Source: an uncultured bacterium
GTDB taxonomy: Bacteria > Bacillota > Clostridia > Oscillospirales > Acutalibacteraceae
Length of the DNA: 15,549 nucleotides
Assembly (NCBI GenBank): GCA_934875675.1
Contig: CAKXIK010000029.1
Location: 17,621 to 33,169, forward strand
Reading direction: 5' to 3'
The stretch's first letter is position 1. Every line of letters begins with the position of its first letter. Below the pieces are notes generated by a model. It saw only the letters and a program-made list of their open reading frames with translations. It searched no databases and was not told the DNA's origin. The position numbers were made by a program, and so were the translations under genes. This document shows positions 1 through 5,904 of the stretch, piece after piece.

Positions 1-181
1 CTTTTCAGTTGTTCAAATTAAAATTCCATTTCTTTTTGTCTGAAAAGGTTCCTATTCATTTCTCATAAATCAGAATTCGGATAATATTGGGAAAGAAAAG
101 CAAGTCGCTTGAGTGGGTTGTGTCCGGTGATTTTAAGAGAGAAATGCATAACAAAAAATTATGAGAAAGGCATGTATCATC
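1..181. other. upstream intergenic region
   Basis: AT-rich region before rqcP with no credible coding frame. Bases 1-8 (CTTTTCAG) and 40-47 (CTGAAAAG) form an 8-bp inverted repeat with a 31-nt gap. It could be what remains of a terminator or a loose hairpin from the gene left of the window, but no T-run follows, so I do not call it a terminator. The AT-rich stretch around 80-88 has a TAATAT-like -10 box but no acceptable -35 box at 16-18 bp, so I do not call a promoter for rqcP. Confidence 0.4.
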
Positions 182-421
182 ATGAGATTGGATAAATATT
201 TAAAGGTATCCCGCCTGATCAAGCGACGCACCGTTGCCAACGAGGCGTGCGACGCAGGCAAGGTAACCGTCAACGGCAAGGTAGCGCGTGCATCCTATGA
301 CGTTAAGGTGGATGATGTTTTAGAAATCACGCTGGGCGAACGAACGGTTCGCGTGCAAGTGCTGAATGTGGCGGAAACGGTTCGCAAAGAAGGTGCCACT
401 GATCTTTATCGTGTTTTGTAA
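182..421 (+). CDS. rqcP: RqcP, S4-domain ribosome quality control factor (YabO family)
   Basis: A 79-residue protein made almost entirely of one S4 RNA-binding fold. The start MRLDKYLKVSRLIKRRT is the family hallmark, followed by the VNGKVARASYDVKVDDVLEI strand-turn region typical of S4/Hsp15-like proteins. In Bacillus, RqcP (YabO) binds stalled 50S subunits with RqcH and helps add C-terminal Ala tails to incomplete chains. An in-frame ATG at 161 exists. I prefer 182 because the family begins MRLDKYLK and because AGAAAGG (164-170) lies upstream at a usable, slightly long distance. The order rqcP-yabP-yabQ-divIC-yabR is conserved in Bacillota and supports the call. The promoter was not found. 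Confidence 0.93.
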   Translation: MRLDKYLKVSRLIKRRTVANEACDAGKVTVNGKVARASYDVKVDDVLEITLGERTVRVQVLNVAETVRKEGATDLYRVL

Positions 422-432
422 TCCATAAACAG

Positions 433-462
433 GAATATTGCCCCCCTGCTTCGTCATAGTAT
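433..462 (+). promoter_or_regulatory. candidate sigma-E promoter of yabP
   Basis: Seen: GAATATT at 433-439, a 15-base spacer, then CATAGTAT at 455-462. Known: the sigma-E consensus of Bacillus is roughly KMATATT, 14-15 bases, CATACAHT. The -35 box matches fully. The -10 box matches 6 of 8 with the CATA core intact. The yabP-yabQ genes belong to the mother-cell sigma-E regulon in Bacillus, so the location fits. The predicted transcript start is near 469, after the in-frame TTG at 438, which supports the yabP start at 501. Confidence 0.55.
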
Positions 463-492
463 TAACGGAAACAATACGGACGAAACGGGGGG
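441..492 (+). promoter_or_regulatory. hairpin enclosing the yabP ribosome binding site
   Basis: The two arms form a long imperfect stem. C6 at 441-446 pairs with G6 at 487-492, then 450-455 pairs with 479-484, then GTATT at 459-463 pairs with AATAC at 473-477, leaving a 9-nt loop. The G6 arm is the only good Shine-Dalgarno sequence for the yabP start, so folding would block it. The stem is followed by CATTTATTTT, so a weak intrinsic terminator is an alternative reading. The candidate sigma-E promoter overlaps the left arm. Confidence 0.55.
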
Positions 493-500
493 CATTTATT

Positions 501-782
501 TTGGCAGAAGAAAAAAAAGCGGTGAAGCTCCCGCAGAATATCATTCTGGAAAATCGCAAGAACCTGCATGTTTCCGGTGTGGAAGATGTGGACAGCTTTG
601 ACGAGCAGACGGTTGTTGCATACACGGGACTGGGGCAGTTGGTCATCCGGGGAAAAGATCTGCACATTTGCAAGCTGAATCTGGAGTCGGGTGAATTGCA
701 GTTAGAGGGCGAAATTACAACGCTTGCTTATACGGATAATCACACAGGCAAGGGTGGTTTTCTTTCAAAAATGTTTCGTTGA
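501..782 (+). CDS. yabP: YabP, sporulation protein
   Basis: A 93-residue soluble protein of the YabP family, needed for proper spore cortex/coat formation in Bacillus; its biochemical role is unknown. Family features seen are the NRKNLHVSGVEDVDSFDEQTV segment (about residues 14-34), the LGQLVIRGKDLHICKLNLESG segment, LEGEITTLAYTD, and the C-terminal GGFLSKMFR, close to the GFFSKLFK end of the Bacillus protein. I chose the TTG at 501, with GGGGGG at 487-492 eight bases upstream. An in-frame TTG at 438 would add 21 residues unlike the family, and it lies before the predicted sigma-E transcript start. YabQ follows after 18 bases. Confidence 0.9.
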   Translation: MAEEKKAVKLPQNIILENRKNLHVSGVEDVDSFDEQTVVAYTGLGQLVIRGKDLHICKLNLESGELQLEGEITTLAYTDNHTGKGGFLSKMFR

Positions 783-800
783 AAGGGCGGGGAAGCCGCT

Positions 801-1289
801 TTGACTATTTCACTTGCAGGACAGACGGTTGCCTTTTTATATTCCTGCGCACTGGGAGCAGGGCTCTGTGTGATATATGACATTTTTCGTGCATTGCGAA
901 TGTTTTTTCTTTTTGGGCGAGTGTTGACAGCGGTGTTTGATGTGCTGTATTTCTTTCTGGCAGCAATTTTTACATTTGCGTTTTTTATGGCAGTCTCTCA
1001 GGGAGAGGTGCGGGGATACTTATATTTTGGTGAACTCATCGGTTGGCTTTTGTATTATGAAACGATCGGAACTTTGCTGTTTCGGCTGCAAAATGGAATC
1101 TTTCGATTTTTGCGGCGTATTACGCGAAAAATTGCAGCGCCGTTCCGCAGTTTGGGTAAAAAGTTGTCCGCTCGGGCAACAAATCGGCGTCCGGCGGCAG
1201 AAAAGAAGGAAAAAGGCGGCAAGTCTCGCAAAAAAAGATTATTTTCCGGGTCAAAAAGCCTTGCAACCCGAACAAAGAATAGTGTATAA
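801..1289 (+). CDS. yabQ: YabQ, sporulation membrane protein
   Basis: A 162-residue integral membrane protein. Hydrophobic segments lie at about residues 7-27, 42-65 and 71-96, and the family-typical CVIYDIFRALR sits after the first. The last 60 residues are strongly basic (many Arg and Lys) and look like a cytoplasmic or nucleic-acid-facing tail. In Bacillus YabQ lies in the outer forespore membrane and is needed for cortex formation; it belongs to the sigma-E regulon with yabP. The start is TTG at 801, with the G-rich GGGCGGGGAAG (785-795) upstream. The 3' end carries the promoter of divIC. A second frame over the same bases (937-1308) has no family features and is rejected. Confidence 0.88.
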   Translation: MTISLAGQTVAFLYSCALGAGLCVIYDIFRALRMFFLFGRVLTAVFDVLYFFLAAIFTFAFFMAVSQGEVRGYLYFGELIGWLLYYETIGTLLFRLQNGIFRFLRRITRKIAAPFRSLGKKLSARATNRRPAAEKKEKGGKSRKKRLFSGSKSLATRTKNSV

Positions 1290-1290
1290 T
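1261..1290 (+). promoter_or_regulatory. sigma-A promoter for divIC
   Basis: TTGCAA at 1261-1266, an 18-base spacer and a perfect TATAAT at 1285-1290. The -10 box contains the TAA stop codon of yabQ (1287-1289). It would let the essential divIC and yabR be transcribed in growing cells independently of the sporulation genes upstream. The predicted transcript start is near 1297, giving a leader of about 35 bases. Confidence 0.65.
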
Positions 1291-1330
1291 AAAACAAAGT
1301 ATGTGTGAAAGGCTGCAGGGAGGAGTTCGC

Positions 1331-1630
1331 GTGGTCAGACTGCTTGAAAAACCAAAGAAGAAAAAAAGCTTTTTCTTACGGCTGGCTTTTGTGCTTGTGC
1401 TGGTTTATGTGGTTGTAGTATTTATTAATCAGCAAGTTACGATTGCGCAAAAGCAGCAGGAATACCGGCAGCTTTCCAATCAGCTTGAGCAGCAAAAAGC
1501 ACAAAACGCAGAATTGAAAGAACTTAGTGAAAACGAAGATCTTGCAGCTTACTATGAATTGATTGCGCGGGGTACCTTGAATTACGCTTATCCTGGAGAA
1601 AAAGTGTATATCGAAGCATCCGGCAATTGA
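1331..1630 (+). CDS. divIC: DivIC/FtsB-type septum formation initiator
   Basis: A 99-residue bitopic division protein. A short basic N-terminus (KPKKKKS) is followed by one membrane helix at about residues 14-33 and a Gln/Glu-rich coiled coil at about 35-68. The end, ARGTLNYAYPGEKVY, corresponds to the conserved ARxxLxYxxPGE element of DivIC. Known role: part of the FtsL-DivIC-DivIB trimer that activates septal peptidoglycan synthesis. The start is GTG at 1331, chosen because the strong AGGGAGGAG (1317-1325) sits 5 bases upstream; an ATG at 1301 would read through this site. It has its own promoter overlapping the end of yabQ. YabR follows. Confidence 0.9.
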   Translation: MVRLLEKPKKKKSFFLRLAFVLVLVYVVVVFINQQVTIAQKQQEYRQLSNQLEQQKAQNAELKELSENEDLAAYYELIARGTLNYAYPGEKVYIEASGN

Positions 1631-1668
1631 TATTTTTGTGAAAAACTTAAGGAGGCAATCGGTTCTTT

Positions 1669-2130
1669 ATGCAGTTTGAGGTAGGGACGATCCTGGAGGG
1701 AAAAGTCACAGGGATAACGAAATTCGGGGCATTTGTGGAGCTCCCGGGCGGAAAAACCGGAATGGTGCACATTTCGGAGGTGGCTCCCACGTTCGTCAAG
1801 GAAATCAGAGATCACCTGACGGAAAATCAGGAAGTCAAAGTTAAAGTGCTCAAGGTTGGTGACGACGGAAAGATCAGTCTTTCCATCAAGCAGGCAATGC
1901 CCGCGCCGCAGCAGCCACAGCAGCGCAGACAGTCTGGCGGATATTCCGGTGGCCGTGGTCGCTGCGATTGGCAGAAACCAAAGAGCGAGCCGGCCACTTT
2001 TGAAGATATGATGGCTAAATTCAAGCAAACAAGCGATGAGAAGATGTCAGACCTCAAGCGGGTGACAGAAGCCAAGCGTGGGGGTTATTCTCGTCGTGGT
2101 ACCGGCAGTGGCAACGGTCAGCCAAAATAA
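1669..2130 (+). CDS. yabR: YabR, S1-domain RNA-binding protein
   Basis: A 153-residue protein with one S1 domain in about residues 1-75. The motifs EGKVTGITKFGAFVELPGG, GMVHISEVA and DGKISLSIKQA are all present, as in Bacillus YabR and polynucleotide phosphorylase S1 domains. The rest is low-complexity: Gln/Pro, then an Arg/Gly-rich stretch (residues 86-99), a segment FEDMMAKFKQTSDEKMSDLKR shared with YabR, and a basic Gly/Arg tail. It probably binds RNA or ribosomes; the exact function is unknown. The SD TAAGGAGG (1648-1655) lies 13 bases upstream, longer than ideal, but ATG 1669 matches the family start. It is 38 bases after divIC and probably cotranscribed. No convincing terminator follows, only a 12-bp palindrome (GAATACGTATTC, 2131-2142). 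Confidence 0.88.
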   Translation: MQFEVGTILEGKVTGITKFGAFVELPGGKTGMVHISEVAPTFVKEIRDHLTENQEVKVKVLKVGDDGKISLSIKQAMPAPQQPQQRRQSGGYSGGRGRCDWQKPKSEPATFEDMMAKFKQTSDEKMSDLKRVTEAKRGGYSRRGTGSGNGQPK

Positions 2131-2255
2131 GAATACGTATTCGCAGGGGCAGCGGCAGAATTCAATTTTGTCGCGCCTTTTTTCTGCTTTCAGGCAAAAT
2201 CATAATCATTTCAAAAAAGAAACGGCAGCAAACCGAGAAAGAAACTTGGATTTAT

Positions 2256-2295
2256 GCGGCTTTAAAAGATTTGTAGCGGCTTTAAAAGATTTGTA
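2256..2295 (+). repeat. exact 20-bp tandem duplication
   Basis: Two perfect head-to-tail copies, 2256-2275 and 2276-2295, each beginning GCGGC and ending TTTGTA. They lie in the 219-base gap between yabR and the fumarate hydratase gene. That gap has no coding frame I believe, no convincing promoter and no strong terminator. The frame spanning 2078-2374 crosses the repeat but runs into both neighbouring genes and matches nothing. Confidence 0.9.
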
Positions 2296-2349
2296 TCCGT
2301 CGTTTCAGGAGAAATTAGTATTAATCATCAGGAAAGGACCTGTTCAATT

Positions 2350-3192
2350 ATGCGTAACATTCATACTTCATTAATCACCCGCGCGGTAGCACAGCTTTGT
2401 GTGGAGGCCAACCGTGTGCTGCCCGAATCGCTCAAAGAACGTCTGGAATGTGCCCGTTGCGCCGAAACAGCAGCACTTGCGAAAGGAATCCTTGGCGATC
2501 TGTGTGACAATCTGCAGGCCGCGGACGAGCTTCAGGTACCGATTTGTCAGGATACCGGTATGGCGGTTGTTTTTGTGGAGATCGGTCAGGAGGTTCATCT
2601 GGTGGGGGGCTTGCTGGAGGACGCAGTGAACGAAGGCGTGCATCGCGGTTATGTGGACGGGCTGCTTCGCTGCTCCGTGGTCAAAGATCCGATCCGTCGG
2701 GGAAATACCGGTGATAATACGCCTGCAGTGCTGCATGTGCGCATCGTTCCAGGAGAAAAACTGAAGATTACGGTTGCACCGAAAGGATTCGGCAGCGAAA
2801 ACATGAGTGTGATCAAAATGTTTTTGCCGTCTGCTTCTCAGCAGGATATTATCGATTTTGTGGCGCAAACTGCACGCAGTGCAGGCAGCAATCCGTGCCC
2901 GCCGATGGTACTCGGTGTTGGTATCGGCGGCGATTTTGAGCTTTGCGCAATGCTTGCCAAAAAAGCGCTCTGCCGCGATGTAAAAACTCCGAACAGAGAC
3001 CCGTATTATGCGGATATGGAACAGCAATGTCTGCAGGCGGTCAATGCGACCGGTGTGGGACCGCAGGGCTTTGGCGGAGACACAACCGCGCTTGCAGTCA
3101 ATATTGAGCAGTATCCCACCCATATTGCGGGCTTGCCGGTCGCAATTAATGTGGGCTGCCATGTTACGCGCCATAAAACCGCGATCCTTTAA
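2350..3192 (+). CDS. class I fumarate hydratase / L(+)-tartrate dehydratase, alpha subunit
   Basis: 280 residues, the usual length of the separate alpha subunit of two-subunit Fe-S fumarases. It should hold the [4Fe-4S] cluster for fumarate to malate hydration, with a beta subunit completing the enzyme. Three cysteines lie in the conserved places: C66 in PICQDTG, C183 in SNPCPPMVLG and C270 in NVGCHVTRH near the C-terminus. GNTGDNTPA and GPQGFGGDTTAL are further family segments. ATG 2350 follows AGGAAAGG (2330-2337) at 12 bases. Odd point: the beta subunit gene, usually adjacent, is absent on both sides. Sequence alone does not separate fumarase from tartrate dehydratase; fumarase is more likely in Clostridia. 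Confidence 0.9.
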   Translation: MRNIHTSLITRAVAQLCVEANRVLPESLKERLECARCAETAALAKGILGDLCDNLQAADELQVPICQDTGMAVVFVEIGQEVHLVGGLLEDAVNEGVHRGYVDGLLRCSVVKDPIRRGNTGDNTPAVLHVRIVPGEKLKITVAPKGFGSENMSVIKMFLPSASQQDIIDFVAQTARSAGSNPCPPMVLGVGIGGDFELCAMLAKKALCRDVKTPNRDPYYADMEQQCLQAVNATGVGPQGFGGDTTALAVNIEQYPTHIAGLPVAINVGCHVTRHKTAIL

Positions 3193-3236
3193 TTCCTGAA
3201 TTTATTTGCCGTTGGGCGGAAAGATTGGTTTGAATC

Positions 3237-4364
3237 ATGTCACAGATTAAAATGGTTGCTCCCTGTTTGTTTGGGTTGGAAGGACTTGTTGCAGGGGAAC
3301 TGCGCACCATGGAAGCACAGAAGGTGGAAGCGCAAAACGGGCGAGTCCTGTTTGAAGGGGACGCCTCGGTTTTAGCACGTGCTAACATCGGATCTCGCTA
3401 TGCCGAGCGAATCCAGATTCTGATGGGAACGTTTCAGGCGAGAACCTTTGAACAATTGTTTCAGGGAGTTAAGGCGCTGCCGTGGGAAGCATGGATTGGA
3501 AAAACCGATGCGTTTCCTGTCAAAGGCAGATCGCTCGATTCCAAGCTGACCAGCGTGCCGGACTGCCAGTCCATTATAAAAAAAGCGATTGTCGAGCGGC
3601 TGAAAACGGCATATCATTTGCCGTGGTTTGAAGAAACCGGGCCGATGCATCAGATTCAGTTCCTGCTGATGAAGGATACCGTCAGCGTTATGCTGGATAC
3701 CTCAGGCGCAGGGCTGCACAAGCGTGGCTATCGTGCAAACGCAACCGAGGCACCGATTAAGGAAACGCTCGCTGCAGCGATGGCATATTTGGCACATGTG
3801 CGCGGTGACAGCAATCTTTATGACCCGTTCTGCGGTTCGGGCACCATTCTGATTGAATCTGCACTGCTTGCACTGCGGATTGCACCGGGACTGCGCCGCC
3901 GTTTTGCTGCGGAAAAATGGGCACAGGTTCCGAATGAGGTATGGAGCATAGAACGTCGCCGTGCACAGGATCAGATTTTTACGGATCGTCCCTTTATGGC
4001 ATACGGCTCTGATATTGACCCGCAAGCTCTTCGTCTTGCAGCAGAAAATGCGCAAAAAGCAGGGGTTGGCTCGCGAATTCATCTGGAGCAGCGTCCGGTT
4101 GCGGATTTTACGCCCAGCACAGAAAAAGGTATGATTATTTGTAACCCTCCCTATGGCGAACGGCTGCTGGATATTCAGCAGGCGGAAGAAATTTATTCCG
4201 TGATGGGAAAGGTTTTCCCACAGGAATGGAGCAGCACAATTATCAGCCCCTCAGAGCGGTTTGAAACGCTGTTTGGTCGTCCGGCACAAAAAAGAAGAAA
4301 GCTGTATAATGGCATGATTCGCTGTCAGGTTTTTCTTTATCCGGCTCAAAGGGACAAGCAATAA
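3237..4364 (+). CDS. class I SAM-dependent RNA methyltransferase (RlmL/YpsC-type, THUMP)
   Basis: 375 residues. The N-terminal part (about 1-160) has the layout of a THUMP/ferredoxin-like RNA-binding module: APCLFGLEGLVAGEL, the NGRVLFEG strand, and the SxLSxDKLTS-like region at 99-106. The C-terminal methyltransferase begins at DTSGAGLHKRGYR (about 154-166). It has SAM motif I DPFCGSGT (196-203), the acidic GSDIDP (257-262) and motif IV NPPYGERL (303-310), typical of N2-guanine methyltransferases. By family it should methylate a guanosine of 23S rRNA (RlmL-like) in the cytoplasm; the exact position is not deducible. The codon just before ATG 3237 is a TGA, so the start is the earliest possible. 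It lies 44 bases after the fumarase gene with no terminator, and the lipid kinase follows after 36 bases. Confidence 0.9.
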   Translation: MSQIKMVAPCLFGLEGLVAGELRTMEAQKVEAQNGRVLFEGDASVLARANIGSRYAERIQILMGTFQARTFEQLFQGVKALPWEAWIGKTDAFPVKGRSLDSKLTSVPDCQSIIKKAIVERLKTAYHLPWFEETGPMHQIQFLLMKDTVSVMLDTSGAGLHKRGYRANATEAPIKETLAAAMAYLAHVRGDSNLYDPFCGSGTILIESALLALRIAPGLRRRFAAEKWAQVPNEVWSIERRRAQDQIFTDRPFMAYGSDIDPQALRLAAENAQKAGVGSRIHLEQRPVADFTPSTEKGMIICNPPYGERLLDIQQAEEIYSVMGKVFPQEWSSTIISPSERFETLFGRPAQKRRKLYNGMIRCQVFLYPAQRDKQ

Positions 4365-4400
4365 GCGCAGACAAAGAGGAAAACAGGAGGACGTGCCATT

Positions 4401-5366
4401 ATGCGGTATCTATTCATCATCAATCCCAAGGCGGGAAAAAGAGATCCAAGAGAGTGGATTTTTCAGAGATTTGAAGCGTTCTTTTCTGAAAACCGGATTC
4501 CGTATCAGGTTCGTGTAACGGAGTATGCCGGCCATGCGACTGAAATTGTGAGGGAAGAAGCGGTACCAGGAGAACCAATTCGCGTAATCGCCGTAGGAGG
4601 GGACGGAACTCTGCGGGAAGTTGCATGCGGTGCAGCCGGCTTGCCGGATGTTGAGGTTGGGGTTCTGCCCTGCGGTTCAGGTAATGATTATCTTCGGATT
4701 TACGGCGACAAAGAAGATTTTCTGGCTCCGGAGCGTTTGGTGAATGGAGTTGCATATTCGGTGGATACCATCGAAAGCGATTATCTTCCGGCACTGAACC
4801 TTTGCTCAGTCGGTATTGATTCTCAGGTTGCGATTGATATGGTCAAGTATAAGAACCTGCCAATGGTCAGCGGCTCGATGGCTTATAACATTGCACTGAT
4901 CAAGGCGTTTCTCGGCAAGATCGGCGTGCAGATGAAGGTGACGATTGATAACGGAAAACAGGTATTTGCCGGACGTTATCTTTTGGCAATTGCAGCGGTG
5001 GGCAGTTACTACGGTGGAGGTTACTGTGCAGCACCGACAGCAGTCGTAGACGACGGACTGCTGGAGGTTTTGCTGGTAAAGGTGCCGAAAAACCGCCTGC
5101 AGATTCCCGGTTTGCTGAGCATCTATAAAAAGGGAGAGCATATCGGCCACCCTAAATTTAAGAATTTGCTGACCTATGTGCGCGCGAAAAATGTAATGAT
5201 CGAATCGGAACGTCCTGCTGCAGTGAACAGCGACGGCGAATGCATGGAACGAAAGGAAACCCATTTCACAGTGCATTCACACGCGGTGCGTTTCATCATC
5301 CCTGAGGGTATCCGACCGATTTGTCTTTCTTCGCTGACACAGGCAAATCCGGTTTGCGTATCATAA
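4401..5366 (+). CDS. diacylglycerol/lipid kinase family protein (DgkB/YegS-like)
   Basis: 321 residues. The DAGK catalytic domain motifs are INPKAGKR (7-14), VGGDGTLREV (65-74) for nucleotide binding, and GSGNDYLR (92-99). The C-terminal beta domain has APTAVVDDGLLEVLLV (211-226) and NSDGE (276-280), whose acidic residues complete the metal/ATP site in DgkB. It likely phosphorylates diacylglycerol or a related membrane lipid from ATP, feeding phosphatidic acid back to phospholipid synthesis; YegS-like enzymes with other lipid substrates cannot be excluded. ATG 4401 follows CAGGAGG (4384-4390). It is probably cotranscribed with the methyltransferase. An AT-rich 7-bp hairpin (5362-5368 with 5376-5382) overlaps the stop codon but lacks an adjacent T-run, so it is at best a weak terminator. 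Confidence 0.9.
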   Translation: MRYLFIINPKAGKRDPREWIFQRFEAFFSENRIPYQVRVTEYAGHATEIVREEAVPGEPIRVIAVGGDGTLREVACGAAGLPDVEVGVLPCGSGNDYLRIYGDKEDFLAPERLVNGVAYSVDTIESDYLPALNLCSVGIDSQVAIDMVKYKNLPMVSGSMAYNIALIKAFLGKIGVQMKVTIDNGKQVFAGRYLLAIAAVGSYYGGGYCAAPTAVVDDGLLEVLLVKVPKNRLQIPGLLSIYKKGEHIGHPKFKNLLTYVRAKNVMIESERPAAVNSDGECMERKETHFTVHSHAVRFIIPEGIRPICLSSLTQANPVCVS

Positions 5367-5409
5367 TTGTAAAAAAATTATGAAATCCTGTTTTTCTATC
5401 AAAAAGCAC

Positions 5410-5438
5410 TTGATTTTTCCATTGGATGTGGCTAAAAT
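5410..5438 (+). promoter_or_regulatory. sigma-A promoter of groES-groEL
   Basis: TTGATT at 5410-5415, a 17-base spacer and TAAAAT at 5433-5438 (5 of 6 to TATAAT). The predicted start lies near 5445, inside the left arm of the CIRCE operator, which is the usual geometry of HrcA-controlled promoters. Confidence 0.8.
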
Positions 5439-5442
5439 AAGT

Positions 5443-5469
5443 TTAGCACTCAGGAAAGCGGAGTGCTAA
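5443..5469 (+). promoter_or_regulatory. CIRCE operator (HrcA binding site)
   Basis: Perfect CIRCE: TTAGCACTC (5443-5451), 9 bases, GAGTGCTAA (5461-5469), matching the consensus in every arm position. HrcA binds it to repress the chaperonin operon; GroEL is needed for active HrcA, so heat relieves repression. It sits just downstream of the -10 box and at the 5' end of the mRNA. HrcA itself is not encoded here. The remaining leader (5470-5581) shows nothing I can name beyond the ribosome binding site. Confidence 0.97.
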
Positions 5470-5581
5470 AGTAACGAAACACTAAGAACGCCGTTGATGT
5501 AGTTGGCAGAGTTGTGCCGGGCGGTCTTGCAGGCGATTCGTCACCAAATCTTTTAATATCTTTATCAGGAGGCAAATGATA

Positions 5582-5866
5582 ATGACTATCAAACCGTTGG
5601 CAGACAGAGTTGTAATCAAGATGACAGAAGCGGAAGAAACCACAAAGAGCGGTATCGTTCTTGCCGGTTCCGCCAAAGAGAAGCCCCAGATCGCAGAAGT
5701 TATTGCAGTGGGTCCCGGCGGCAATGTGGATGGCAAAGAAATTGCCATGTACCTCAAGGTTGGCGATAAAGTGGTTGCCAGCAAATATTCCGGCACCGAG
5801 GTTAAGGTTGACGGTCAGGAATATACGATTCTCCGCCAGAGCGACGTTCTCGCCATTGTAGAATAA
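5582..5866 (+). CDS. groS: GroES co-chaperonin
   Basis: 94 residues, standard GroES length. It starts MTIKPLADRVVIK and has the mobile-loop segment TTKSGIVLAGSAKEKP with the Ile-Val-Leu that docks on the GroEL apical domain. VIAVGPGG and VGDKVVASKYSGTEVK are the core beta-barrel strands. It caps the GroEL chamber as a heptamer. Two in-frame ATGs lie at 5576 and 5582. The SD CAGGAGG (5566-5572) is only 3 bases from the first and 9 from the second, and GroES proteins start with M-x-I/L-K-P-L, so 5582 is chosen. GroEL follows after 38 bases in the same HrcA-controlled operon. Confidence 0.97.
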   Translation: MTIKPLADRVVIKMTEAEETTKSGIVLAGSAKEKPQIAEVIAVGPGGNVDGKEIAMYLKVGDKVVASKYSGTEVKVDGQEYTILRQSDVLAIVE

Positions 5867-5904
5867 TTTTGCATACGAAAAAATAATGTAGGAGGCTGTT
5901 TATT

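Noticed and set aside
1..47. Inverted repeat CTTTTCAG/CTGAAAAG as a terminator
   Set aside because: The 31-base gap is too long and no T-run follows the right arm; the gene it would end is outside the window.
937..1308. 123-codon plus-strand frame inside yabQ
   Set aside because: yabQ is supported by gene order and membrane topology; this frame is rich in Cys, Trp and Arg and has no family features.
2131..2142. 12-bp palindrome GAATACGTATTC after yabR as a terminator or operator
   Set aside because: It has no loop or T-run and a single short palindrome is too common to call without conservation data.
2078..2374. 98-codon plus-strand frame between yabR and fumarase
   Set aside because: It overlaps both neighbours in other frames, lacks a good ribosome binding site and owes part of its length to the 20-bp tandem repeat.
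2371..3174. 267-codon minus-strand frame opposite the fumarase gene
   Set aside because: Cys/His/Arg-rich composition, no family features, fully covered by a well-supported gene with conserved cluster cysteines.
5362..5382. AT-rich hairpin overlapping the lipid kinase stop codon as a terminator
   Set aside because: Only 7 A/T-rich pairs and the nearest T-run is 8 or more bases away, so I do not call it a terminator.
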